DNA from: Acetobacteraceae bacterium
Lineage (GTDB): Bacteria > Pseudomonadota > Alphaproteobacteria > Acetobacterales > Acetobacteraceae
DNA length: 64,000 nt
Assembly: GCA_039613835.1 (NCBI GenBank)
Contig: CP154827.1
Span: 248,001-312,000, forward strand
Direction of reading: 5' to 3'
How positions within the stretch are numbered: position 1 is the first letter of the stretch; every line of letters starts with the position of its first letter. Below the pieces are notes generated by a model. It saw only the letters and a program-made list of their open reading frames with translations, searched no databases and was not told the DNA's origin. This document shows positions 49,325 through 58,590 of this stretch, piece by piece. A program made the translations under genes and the position numbers.

Positions 49325-50518
49325 ATGACCCATCCAGCGCGTCCACGCATCGTCTGGCTCCTCGCGGGGGAGGCAAGCGGCGACATTCTTGGCGCGCGGC
49401 TGATGGAGGCATTGTCACGGCTCGACCATAATATGATGTTTGTCGGGGTCGGCGGCGCACAGATGGAGGCGCTCGGCCTGCATAGCCTCTTCCCGATGCA
49501 GGATCTCTCCATCATGGGGCTTGCGGAAATCCTCCCCCGTATCCGCAAGCTTTCGGCGCGGTTGGATGAGGCGGTAAATGACATCACCCTGCGCAAGCCT
49601 GACGTCATCGTCACAATTGACAGCCCCGGCTTCGCCCTGCGCCTTTTAAAGCGGATTAAACATCTCGGCATCCCGCGCCTGCATTATGTCGGGCCTCAGG
49701 TCTGGGCCTGGAGGGAAAGCCGCGCCAAATCCTTCCCGCAATTATGGGACCGCCTGTTATGTCTCCTCCCCTTTGAGCAGGGTTGGTTTAAGGAGCGGGG
49801 CATTCCCGCGACATTTGTGGGGCATCCTGTCATTCAGTCCGGGGCTGATACGGGCGATGGCGCGCATTTTCGGCGGCGCCATGGGATTGCCGATCATGTC
49901 CCGATCATCGTGCTTCTGCCTGGCAGCCGAAAGTCGGAAGTGCCACGCCTCTTGCCGATTTACGGGCGTATGGTGGCAATTTTAAAAGCGTGCTTCGGCG
50001 AGATCTATCCCGTTATACCGACATCTCCCCTGATGCAGGGTGTCGTGCGTCACGCCACGGCGAAATGGGCTGAGCCGCCGCGAATCATCGTCGATATGCA
50101 CGATAAATTTGACGCTTTTGCAGCGGCGGGGGTGGCCATGACAAAATCGGGCACCTCGACTTTAGAACTCGCGCTCGCCGGCACGCCGATGGTTGTGGCT
50201 TACCGCGTGCATGCGCTCACAGCTTATTTCGCCCGAAGGATGATCAAAGTCCCGTTTGTCGCGATGGTCAATCTCCTCGCCGGGCGCGAGATCGTGCCGG
50301 AACTGCTTCAGGAGAAATGCACGCCGGAAAATCTCGCTTCTGCCGTCACCCAACTTCTAACGGACCCGGATGCGCGCGCGGCGCAGAAAACCGCTTTTAT
50401 AGATATCATGTCGCAATTACACGCCCCGGATCGGGATGGCGCGCCCGCCACCCCGGCAGAAGCGGTGGCCTATGAGGTGATGGCGCTCCTCCGTCCATCT
50501 GAAAACGTGACACCATAA
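49325..50518 (+). CDS. lpxB: Lipid-A-disaccharide synthase
   Basis: Membrane-associated GT19 glycosyltransferase that joins UDP-diacylglucosamine and lipid X to make the lipid A disaccharide. The 397 residues show the N-terminal LLAGEASGDILGARL (about 12-26), FVGVGGAQMEALGL near 40, IDSPGFALRL near 99, YVGPQVWAWRESRA near 121 and KSGTSTLELAL near 275. The gene proves a lipopolysaccharide-bearing outer membrane. It is the last intact gene before the decayed block. Confidence 0.95.
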   Translation: MTHPARPRIVWLLAGEASGDILGARLMEALSRLDHNMMFVGVGGAQMEALGLHSLFPMQDLSIMGLAEILPRIRKLSARLDEAVNDITLRKPDVIVTIDSPGFALRLLKRIKHLGIPRLHYVGPQVWAWRESRAKSFPQLWDRLLCLLPFEQGWFKERGIPATFVGHPVIQSGADTGDGAHFRRRHGIADHVPIIVLLPGSRKSEVPRLLPIYGRMVAILKACFGEIYPVIPTSPLMQGVVRHATAKWAEPPRIIVDMHDKFDAFAAAGVAMTKSGTSTLELALAGTPMVVAYRVHALTAYFARRMIKVPFVAMVNLLAGREIVPELLQEKCTPENLASAVTQLLTDPDARAAQKTAFIDIMSQLHAPDRDGAPATPAEAVAYEVMALLRPSENVTP

Positions 50519-50542
50519 GATCGCGCGAGAAGCATGATCACC

Positions 50543-50967
50543 TTATGCTTTGGGATAGAGTTTTTCTGGCGCGATTTGGGGGCGGCGTTTTCGACCAGTC
50601 CCGTCGGACGTGACGGAGAGGTAAAAGCAGCTGCGCCGTCCCTTATGACACGCCACGCCGTGCTAGGCGACGCGTAGAAGAACCGCATCGCCATCACAAT
50701 CGAGCACCGCTGACATCAACATCTGCACCTGCCCCGACGTCTCCCCTTTGCGCCATAATTTCTGCCGGGAGCGGGAATAGTAACAGACCTTCCGGTCGTC
50801 AATGTCTCCCGCAAAGCGCCTTCATCCATCCAGGCCAACATGAGGACTTCATGCGGTGCCGTCGCGGATTGCGCGATGGCCGCGACAAGCCCATCCGCGT
50901 CGAAACGGACTTTCTGCAGGATTTCCGAGATGGATGTGTCGGAGGGCGGTTTATATGTCTGAGTCAT
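50543..50967 (-). pseudogene. hisI: Phosphoribosyl-AMP cyclohydrolase, broken
   Basis: HisI opens the purine ring of PR-AMP in histidine synthesis. The ATG at 50967 reads an N-terminus that fits: SEILQKVRFDADGLVAA and [17 protein letters not shown] single-base loss near 50795 shifts the frame just before the zinc/substrate region, which resumes as [20 protein letters not shown] and [18 protein letters not shown] at 50663-50665 then stands where the family has Gln (VAQHGVACH), followed by HGVACHKGRRSCFYL. Two independent lesions show decay. The start overlaps the ygfZ stop by 17 bases. Confidence 0.9.
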
Positions 50968-51766
50968 CGTCCGGAAACCATGCAGGAGGTGAGGGAATAA
51001 TTTCGACGCCGTTATGTCGGAATGACCTCCGCCAGAACGGTTTGCGCAGCAATGCGAAGCCACTTTGCCCACGAGCAAGGCGGATTTCCCCGGCTTCCTG
51101 CCCATTTTCCAGCGTCAGGATGGCGCCAGGGTCAGGCAGGCAGGCTTGGGGGGCTGAAACAGGGACGAGACGCTTTTTGACGCCGCCCCGATAATGCATA
51201 CGCGCCGTGATTTCCTGGCCAACATAACAGCCTTTTGTCCAGGATATGCCATTGAGAAGATCGAAATTCGCCTCCAGCAATAAAGTCTCATCAATCTGAT
51301 AGATGGAAGAAGGAGGCAGCCCCAGAGCCAGACATCGCGCCGCGTAATCCGATAGATCGTGATCGCATTGCAGCGTGTCCGTGTCCTCGAAAATGATTTT
51401 CCGCCAGCCTGCCTGAGGGAGGCGCGGGTCGGCGCAGGCCCCAAAGGGGGGCGGCACGTCCCATCCCGCGTAAACCTGCCCGTCAGGGAGGGATATCTCG
51501 ATTTTCGCCCGTAAGCTGTAGCGTTTGAGCTGAGTTAAGGTCGCATCCGCCCGGGTCGCGTCAATATCCAGCAGCAATCTCTCATCATGCGCTGAGAGGA
51601 AGAAATCAGCCCGATAACGTCCCTTCGACGTCAGTAAAGCGGCCCAAATTAAGGTGCGTGCATCGCATGTCGTGACATCATTGGAGAGGAGGCCCTGTAA
51701 AAATGCGACGCGATCAGGTCCGGCAATTGAAATAATTCGTCGGTCAGAAAGCCTGGCGCATGCCAT
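50951..51766 (-). CDS. ygfZ: YgfZ/GcvT-like folate-binding protein
   Basis: Aminomethyltransferase-fold protein that uses tetrahydrofolate to help repair or assemble certain Fe-S enzymes. About 271 residues. The family signature KGCYVGQE is present (about 187-194), in the context SWTKGCYVGQEITARMHYRG. The N-terminus MACARLSDRRIISIAGPDR fits; the longer frame to 51802 adds a non-conserved piece. It is intact although both flanking genes are dead, pointing to continued selection, perhaps with ErpA and SufE clients. Confidence 0.9.
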   Translation of the reverse strand: MACARLSDRRIISIAGPDRVAFLQGLLSNDVTTCDARTLIWAALLTSKGRYRADFFLSAHDERLLLDIDATRADATLTQLKRYSLRAKIEISLPDGQVYAGWDVPPPFGACADPRLPQAGWRKIIFEDTDTLQCDHDLSDYAARCLALGLPPSSIYQIDETLLLEANFDLLNGISWTKGCYVGQEITARMHYRGGVKKRLVPVSAPQACLPDPGAILTLENGQEAGEIRLARGQSGFALLRKPFWRRSFRHNGVEIIPSPPAWFPDDDSDI

Positions 51767-51950
51767 ATGATGTTTACCGCCTTGATACACGTTAAATTGC
51801 AACAGTCGCGCTTGACGCGCCCATTGGCTTTAAACTGTGATAGAAGCGAGCAATTTGCAAGTATCGTTTCCCGTGGCGAGATTTTCGCCCGCCATGCTCT
51901 GCGTTCAGTGCAGTTGGCTGTTCGGGAAGACTGCACCGGAGGTAAGGTTT

Positions 51951-53663
51951 ATGCCGTTTCGAGATCGTCAAACCGGAAGATCATTCCATTGACAGGCGTC
52001 TCCGGCGGGGGATGGCCCTTGCCGCTCTGATTATCGGGATCATCGCCATTAATCTCTCTCACGCGCCTTTCCGGCTTTCTGGAAAAAATGAAGATCGGGC
52101 AGAATGGCAAGGCGATCATACTCGATGAGAAAGGGCGTGTCGTCGCCGGGAGTGATCTGCTGGAGATTGCCGCGCAGGCGCATTGGCAGTTCGATAAAAT
52201 GGCGATCGATGTGAAGCAAACGCCTGTCTTCTTGCGCGCACTGTCCCTTTACCGCATTTATGGTTCGGGGGTGAAAATCATCTCGGGGCGTAAAACGAGA
52301 TATGTCACGATTTATTCGTCTCTCGACGCCACCCGTCCCGGTTGGCTCCTCATCCTTCACGCGCCGGAAAGCGATTATGCGCGCATAATCTCGGTTGCGG
52401 GATGGCAGGGTTTTACGTTCTCCTTCCTGATTATCGCGCTGGCGGCGGGCCTTGCGGGCCTGCTCTTCCGTGAGAAGCGCCGCACCGTGCGCGCAACGCG
52501 TCAGGTCGATGATTTGCGGGATTCCCAACGCGTCGTGGAGGGGCTGATCGGTCGGCTCGTTGAGGATGATAATATCTTCGACATTGCGCAGCAGGTGCCG
52601 ATTTTGAGTGAATCTCGCAGAAATAACCGGCATATCGCGTGTGGCGCTCTGGCGGGTTCAGGAAGCGGATCGCCGCCTCATTTGTGAAGATGCTTACGAG
52701 GCGACGACGGGGCAGCATGGTTCTGGCCGTGAGATCAATCCTGACGAGGCCCAACCGCTTCTGGATGCGTTGGAGCGCGCCTCCGTTTTGGATAATGTGA
52801 CGTCGGACACGGACCATGTTTTAAGGCCCTTCTGGCGGGCGGAGGGCCTGACGGATGATGTCACGGATTACGCTGTTTATCCCATCCGGCGTCAGAATGG
52901 ACTTTGCGGGCTGATCGTGTTGACGGGCGCCATGACGCAGCCGAATGGGGCAAAATCCCTCCCATTGATCAATGATATGATTGCGCTCCGCTACGCGGCC
53001 ATTGCGCAGGATGAACGCGCGACATCCGGCGATGGCCGTGTTGCTGACGCTGATGCCGCGCCGCAACCGGTCATGGCGGCGAAAGTCGTTTTTCTGGATG
53101 CGGGGGAAAGCGGGTTTGAGACAGGTTGCTTCCCGGCCGTACCCGTCGCCACCATTCAGTTCATTCATCAGGATGCGCCGAATGTTCAGGCGACCGTTGA
53201 TCTTTTGAAGAGGTTGGCCACCAAATTGGAGGAAGTTGCGGAGACGTACGCGCTTTCCGTGGTGCAACTGGCCGGTAATCGTGTTCTCCTCGTTGGTAAA
53301 TGCGGCGCGGCGCTTGACCCGGAATCGGTTTGTGACGTGGCGGATGCCTTGCTGGAACTGCGCGAGGCGGCCCAACGCATCCTGAATGCCGCCGATATGG
53401 TCCGCAATTTCAATATGGGACTGGATGTCGGGCCGGTGCTCGGTGCGCATGTCGGGAGAGACGGCGCGGGTTACGCGCTGTGGGGTGAAGCTTTCGCCAA
53501 TGCGGATTGTCTGGCCATGTCTTCTGCGGAAACCGGGTCGATTCAGGTTTCCGATGCGGCCTGGGCGGTTCTGAAAGATCGCTTCCTCTTCCGGCCGCGT
53601 GGCGCGTTTTTCATGCCGGGTCGTGGTTTGACCGTGACGCATATTCTGGCCGCCCGAAGATGA
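51951..53663 (+). pseudogene. Membrane sensor with GAF and adenylate/guanylate-cyclase-like domain, broken
   Basis: A good start survives (GGAGG then ATG at 51951, MPFRDRQTG), but the frame shifts within ~12 codons into IDRRLRRGMALAALIIGIIAI, the first membrane helix. Another shift near 52075 leads straight to LSGFLEKMKIGQNGKAIILDEKGRVVAG, the end of a Cache-type periplasmic sensor domain; most of the sensor domain is missing, so an internal deletion is likely. A second membrane helix (FSFLIIALAAGLAGLLF) and GAF region follow, with a third shift near 52610. The C-terminal nucleotide-cyclase-like domain (about 53100-53660; NMGLDVGPVLGAHVG) is readable to 53663. Its stop overlaps the permease ATG as ATGA. 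Confidence 0.82.
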
Positions 53664-54195
53664 CGGAGGTCAATCTTTTCCTGCTGCAACGCCTCGCGAC
53701 AATCGGTCGCCTGATGCGTCGCATTTTGCGGGCGACGTTGATTATGCTTAGTGCCGCCTGGGGTGTCGTCATTGAAGCCCTTTCCGTCGGCAATTGGCGG
53801 CGCACCGTGCGGCTCGAATTCTGGTCCACAATTTGGTGCAGGCAACAGGTGGGGGCCTCATCAGCACGCTTGTGACGGGTGCTCTGGTCGGGTTCGCGCT
53901 TGTGGCGCAGACGATTTACTGACTGGCCATCACGGTCAGCGCTTTCACGCTGGGCGTTGTCTTCAGTGTGATGTCGCTTGTCTCAAGCTATGCGGTGTGC
54001 CGGTTTGAGTCTGTAATATCCTTACCTTTATGGACGTTTCTCTATGAAGTGACAGGGGCAATGCAGCGGATCGATTATCTGGTCATCCCACTGAAATTTC
54101 TCGTCAGTAGTTTCAGTCTCAGCCTCAGCACCTGCCTAACCGCGCTCGATGTGCAGCACGATGATGATTTCTCAACCCTTTTGCCTGGGGCTTGA
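53660..54195 (+). pseudogene. MlaE-type ABC transporter permease, broken and internally deleted
   Basis: Permease of an MCE/Mla-type lipid transporter. The N-terminus reads LFLLQRLATIGRLMRRIL, shifts near 53830 into HNLVQATGGGLISTLVTGALVG, and meets a TGA at 53920-53922 where TIYW would have Trp. The text then jumps to AFTLGVVFSVMSLVSSYAV, so the central ~70-90 residues with the conserved cytoplasmic loop are missing. The C-terminal CLTALDVQHDDDFSTLLP is followed at once by sequence of the next gene's ATPase, so the 3' end is also deleted. Confidence 0.85.
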
Positions 54196-54649
54196 GTGGG
54201 ATCGCCTCTCAGCCAAACGTGCAGATGCGTTACGCGGGCGTATCGGGCGTTACACCAATCAGGGGGCCTGGATCGGTCTTTTCACGATGGATACGAACAT
54301 TCTCTTGCAGCAGATGCACCACACCACTTTGCCCATTGCGCAACTCGTGCAGGAGGCTGAAAATTTATGCCATATTTTTGACCTGCCAGGACTGCCGACA
54401 TTGAGGCCGGGCCTCGTGCGTGCTTTTCTTGCGCGCCCGCCTTTGATGATCCTTGAAAATCCACTAGATGAGGACACAGGTCTGGACGCGGATATTGTGC
54501 TTCAGCAGGTGACGGAGGCACGTCTTTATGGCACGGGCTTTCTGTGCCTCACGCAGAACCTGGCGCCACGGTCACGATATTGTGACCGTGGCGCCAAATT
54601 CTATCAGCTTTATGAGAACGGTCTGGAACCGATCGCGGGCGGGGGATAA
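54185..54649 (+). pseudogene. MlaF-type ABC ATPase, N-terminally deleted
   Basis: What remains corresponds to the second half of an ABC ATPase of the MCE transporter type: GLEWDRLSAKRADALRGRIG, GAWIGLFTMDTNILLQQMHH and a Walker-B-like PPLMILENPLDE. The Walker A loop and N-terminal beta-sheet are absent because of a deletion that joins it to the permease tail near 54185, and the LSGGQ-like signature is missing between PTLRPG and LVRAFL. The C-terminal part contains a perfect 15-bp inverted repeat (54561-54596). It cannot bind ATP. The TAA overlaps the ATG of the MCE gene. Confidence 0.83.
54561..54596. repeat. Perfect 15-bp inverted repeat in the MlaF-like pseudogene
   Basis: Arms TGGCGCCACGGTCAC (54561-54575) and GTGACCGTGGCGCCA (54582-54596) around GATATT. 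In frame it encodes LAPRSRYCDRGAK. It is followed by AATT rather than a T-run, so it is not a terminator. Confidence 0.9.
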
Positions 54650-55609
54650 TGCTCGGCTTTTGGGGGCGGCGTGACGCCGATGTGAGTGGCGATCCCACAA
54701 TGAATTTACGCTACGCTAATGAGTGGGTCGGCGGGCTTGTGCTTGTCGCCATCGGTGTCTTCATCTTTGTGGTGATACAGGCCGGCGTGTTGCTGGAGTG
54801 GCTGACACCTTCCGGACGTCTGCATTTCCAGCTTCCGCAAAGCGGCATTGCGGGCCTCGCTGTTGGCAATGATGTTGAACTCATGGGCACGCGGATCGGT
54901 ACCATCCGGGAAGTGAAAATCAATGATCATGGCAATATGTACGCCATCGCCACGATTGACCCGCAATTTGAGCCTTTCATCCGTGATGACAGTAAAGCCG
55001 TCATCAAAAGGCGCTTCGTCGTGGCCGGGGCGAGTTACATCGAATTGGCACGCGGGCAGGGCGCGCCGCTGGACTGGGCCTTTGCCACAGTGCGGGCGGA
55101 GGCGGAGCAAAATCCGGGCGACCTCATCATCAAAACCGTCAATGATGTTCGGGCACAGCTTGTCCCGACAATTCAAAGTGCCGAAAATGGTGACGGACCT
55201 TGCTGCCGTGACGACTGCCCTCAAAGACGGCCAGGGGCTCGCTGGCGGGCTGATTATGGACCGCAAACTCCTTGCACGCGCTAACAGAATGACGCGGGAC
55301 CTGCAACAAACAATTGCCCAGATTCGGCCGCTCGGAAAGCAGGTTGACGCGATCATGAAGCAGACAAACGGGGCGGTCAGCAACGTTCATCACATTACGG
55401 ACGGGCTCAAGCGTTCGACGCCGCAAATCCGATCCACCATCACCAATGTTGATCAGGTAAGTGTTGCGCTCCCGGCCCTGCTGACCCAGGCGCAAATGAC
55501 GGCGGACAGTCTGCGCAAATTATCGGATCAGCTTCAGCAGTCCTGGTTCCTGGGCGGCGGGGCGGCATCCCCTCAGAATGACCTGCCGGCCGGGGAGATT
55601 TCACCATGA
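54649..55609 (+). pseudogene. MCE-domain (MlaD-like) lipid transport protein, frameshifted
   Basis: The N-terminal half is intact: cytoplasmic start, one membrane helix (WVGGLVLVAIGVFIFVVIQA, about 27-46) and an MCE domain with LAVGNDVELMGTRIGTIREV (core GNDVELMGTRIG, about 75-86) and GASYIELARG. Near 55180 the frame shifts and the periplasmic helical domain continues as TDLAAVTTALKDGQGLAGG and RSTITNVDQVSVALPALL to 55609. One lesion is enough to remove the helical barrel part. It overlaps the lipoprotein start by 4 bases, keeping the ancestral operon spacing. Confidence 0.83.
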
Positions 55610-56511
55610 CGCGTCAGCTCCTCAATCGCGCGAGGGGTTTCAGGCACAGCGCCCTTCGCCGATCCCGCATGTGGATGGTCATGAGTGGTGCGGTGCTTTT
55701 GACGGCCTGTGGGCGTGGCGCCGCGCTACCCGTCGTGGATCAGAAAATGCAACAATCGCTGGATGCCGGGCGCAGCGCATATGATCTCGGCTATCGGGCG
55801 TAGGCCCTCTCCGCTTATCGCATGGCTTATCAGCACGCCCTTCTCAGTAATGATCAAGCGGGGCTGGGCTCTGCGGGATTTAACCTCGCCGTGGTTCATT
55901 GAAGGGATCATCATTGGCAGGCCGCGCTTGATTCCGTTTCTGTTACGGAAAAAGACCTGGCGATAAGGGGTTTCAGGACGCCAGCGCGTCTGGCGCTCGT
56001 GCAGGCGGCGGCCTTATATCAGGGAAGGAATTATGCGCAGGCTGGAATATTGCCTGTCACTTGCCTTCCTCGCCTGTCGCGTTCGGGTTGAGGGCGCAAT
56101 ATTTCTGTGGGGTGAGCCATGTTGCGTTGGGTCATGAAGCGCAGGCGCAGCAAGCTTTGACCGTGCTTGACCAGGCGCGCGCAGGATCCCGCGCCTGAGA
56201 GCTGACCGGGCCGCTTCTGCGTGCCGCAGCTTCGAATTGGCTCAGAGAGGCGTTATACGGAGAGCCTTAACGCCGCGCAGGAGGCTGTCACGTTGAATCA
56301 CCTCACCGGGAATTACAGTGTGATGCGCCAGATGCTTGATATCGCGGCCGTGAGTGTGGGGAAACTGGGGCGCTCTGACCTCGCGCGTGCGCTGACGCGC
56401 CAAAGCCAGCAAAGTCTGGAAGCTGAAAATGTCGCCCAAATCCCGTCAGATGAGCCAGGCGACCCTAACGCTGGGATGGCATTATCGCATAGCGAATCGA
56501 CGCGGCGATAA
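55606..56511 (+). pseudogene. Lipoprotein with TPR-like repeats, broken
   Basis: The start and lipobox are fine (VMSGAVLLTACGRGAA; lipid-modified Cys near residue 35), but stops occur at 55801 (after YDLGYRA), again near 55900 after AGFNLAVVH, and again near 56197. Between them the same or shifted frames read SAYRMAYQHALLSNDQAGL, ALTVLDQARAGSRA and SLNAAQEAVTLNHLTGNY, typical of TPR-like helices. It was the last gene of the MCE-transporter operon and may have been its outer-membrane or accessory part. Its 3' end overlaps the convergent DUF3325-like gene. Confidence 0.75.
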
Positions 56512-56728
56512 TGCTGCCTGGCAAAGCCGTGAGGACGAGTGTGATGAAGGCGCGCAGAGTCAATGGGTGAAGCGATAATATCAGCGCCGCCAGAGCGACC
56601 CACAGAAATGCGCTCATGATATGGCGCAGGCGATCCATTCGGACGGAAATGGGGCCTCTGAATTGGGTCACAGCGATGCCCAGAAGCAAAACGGCCCACG
56701 CCGATATGTCAAAACCGATATGCATCAT
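56465..56728 (-). CDS. Small DUF3325-like membrane protein of the siderophore-uptake locus
   Basis: 87 residues with two or three hydrophobic helices (ISAWAVLLLGIAVTQF, SAFLWVALAALILSL, AFITLVLTALPGSIIAA). Proteins of the DUF3325 type sit at the end of PepSY/TonB-receptor iron loci, exactly as here, but the function is unknown and my family call rests mostly on context. The ATG overlaps the PepSY stop (ATGA). The frame is intact, although its partners are broken, and it may simply not have been hit yet. Confidence 0.5.
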   Translation of the reverse strand: MMHIGFDISAWAVLLLGIAVTQFRGPISVRMDRLRHIMSAFLWVALAALILSLHPLTLRAFITLVLTALPGSIIAASIRYAIMPSQR

Positions 56729-58168
56729 GATTTCAGACGCCGGGCACTGCCAAGCGCAAGGATGCCCAGCATGGCAGCAATAAAATCAATGATGGGGTAG
56801 ATGAGGGAGGCCTCATGCCAGGCTGTGTCGCGCGTTGAAAAATCAAGAACCGGGATGGCCAGACCGGCCACAGCGATGGCGAGAAGCTGACGACGTCAGG
56901 CCGAGATATAGTGCCCCCGGAAAACATCCAGAGATGCGGCACCACTGGCTGTGATCCAGACTGAAAAGAAGATGTCCGGCTCGACATGACAAGTATTCAC
57001 CATCCCTCCCGGAAGCACACGGCTTGACGCAAGATAAGCGAGCATGGCGAGCGGCAACGCTGTCGTCACGGCCAGTGTCGCCGCTTCTCCCAATCTGAAG
57101 CTGAACCGATGCCCGTTTGCACTGCGTCTTTTCATGAGAAAGATGACAAGTCCCGCGGACATCATCCAACTTCCGATAAGCCCTCCGGTGAAATAGAGGA
57201 AACGAAACGGATATCGGGTCCAACGCGCGTAATGGAGCCCGGCGAGCCAGCCTTTGACATTGGCGATATACGCTTTATGTCGCTCAAGCCGGACGTCACC
57301 TGTGGGAAGGGGAGCGATGAAGGCGTCGCGGGTGATAACCGTGCTGGCCATGTCGCTGCGAAAATATTTGATGTCATTTTGCGTGAAGGTGATGAAGCCA
57401 ACCTGCCCTTTGCCGAAAACCCCTTCCGCCTGATGGAGCAACCGGGAAATTTCGGGCGCCTCCAAAGGTGCTTGCGGTGGCATGGCGGGCTTTCTTGTCT
57501 CCCGCACCTTGCTATGCGGCATGGCGGGGAAAAGTCGCATCGCGTGGATTGACGCGCCCGTGTAAGCCATCATTGCCGTAAACGGGACGAGCAGCACACC
57601 AACCAATATATGCGCGTCTGTCCAGGAGCGCACCGAAGGCCCCTGACGCCGGAAAAGCAAAAAAATCAGGCAGAAGCCTCTTAAGCTGGGTGATCACGCC
57701 TGCCCCCAGCGTGACGAGGAGCATCAGCGCCGTGATCTCTGTCGGGATGCTGCCCCAGGGTTTCGGGAGAAACAAGCCGTGGTGAAACACGTAGAAAAAC
57801 GTGCCGCCATAAGTGACGCGGCGCGTGCGCAGTGCGCCGGAGGTCGGGTCAATGACCGGGCCGATAAAGCTCGTGCCATCATAATGCACGACACGCAAAA
57901 ACGGGTCACGGATTGAGAGGAGGATGATGAGCGGGATGAAGCCATGCGCCTGCATCTGCGCAACTTCATCAATCGCGGTGTTCATCCCGGCTTCAGTTAT
58001 CTCGGGAGAAGGATCGCGCGCGAGTTCAGGCTGCATCCAGCGCGTGATTTCCGTGTCAAAAGTGGTGAGCGCACCACAGGAGAAAATCACAACCAGGAGA
58101 AGTCCCACAATAAAACCCACCCATGCATGCAGCCAACCCATGCGTTGGCGCAGCGTGTCACTGAACAT
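56725..58168 (-). pseudogene. PepSY-associated membrane protein (iron-siderophore reductase type), broken
   Basis: Starts normally (ATG 58168; MGWLHAWVGFIVGLLLVVIF, membrane helix 1) and reads FHHGLFLPKPWGSIPTEI, then a shift near 57655 moves to a frame with WTDAHILVGVLLVPFTAMMAYTG and ARWTRYPFRFLYFTGGLIG. A TGA at 56896-56898 stops that frame, after which RRQLLAIAVAGLAIPVLDF continues in the same frame to 56725. Proteins of this family are inner-membrane partners of siderophore receptors and may reduce ferric siderophores. It lies in an operon between two small membrane proteins and is divergent from the TonB receptor. Confidence 0.88.
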
Positions 58169-58460
58169 GGGGAGAATAATGCGCCTGACTTAAAGCATGT
58201 CCCGCGGCACCTGCGCCTTCCTGGTGGGGCAGGGCGACGTCAGGACGTTTAAACGGAATTGAAAACACGGCAAGTAGAAAAGCAGGCATGAGAAAACAGA
58301 CCAGCAGATAGCTGAAATTTGGCGCGAAGGGAGAATGATAATGTGTTGCCACCCATTGATCGAGCTTCAACGCGCCAAACCCGAGCACCCACACACCGGC
58401 CAGCCCGCCAAGGAGCCGGCGCGCAGACCACCCATGCGCCTGGTTAAGATTGTGTCTCAC
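58158..58460 (-). CDS. Small iron-uptake-locus membrane protein
   Basis: About 100 residues with two hydrophobic helices (LLGGLAGVWVLGFGALKL and FSYLLVCFLMPAFLLAVFSI). It resembles the small proteins that precede PepSY membrane proteins in siderophore loci (DUF3649 type), a call based mainly on context. No ATG is available; I use the GTG at 58460, and a TTG at 58520 is also possible. It overlaps the PepSY start by 11 bases. Intact but possibly useless, since its partners are broken. Confidence 0.5.
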   Translation of the reverse strand: MRHNLNQAHGWSARRLLGGLAGVWVLGFGALKLDQWVATHYHSPFAPNFSYLLVCFLMPAFLLAVFSIPFKRPDVALPHQEGAGAAGHALSQAHYSPHVQ

Positions 58461-58590
58461 TTGCAACAACTTATACGAACCGTCCAAAAAAGCAAAAAAC
58501 TGGTTAATTTCTAATTGCAACTGTTTCTCATTTGAGACAACTGGAAGGAAGTTGAAGTCAGTTCAACCCTTTGTCAACAAACATTTCACG
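58461..58590. promoter_or_regulatory. AT-rich divergent promoter region of the siderophore locus
   Basis: This is clearly AT-richer than its flanks and separates the PepSY operon from the TonB receptor. Two copies of TTGCAAC occur at 58461-58467 and 58515-58521, and TCTCATTTGAGA at 58526-58537 is nearly palindromic. An iron-responsive regulator site would be expected here, but I cannot match a specific consensus with confidence. Confidence 0.35.
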
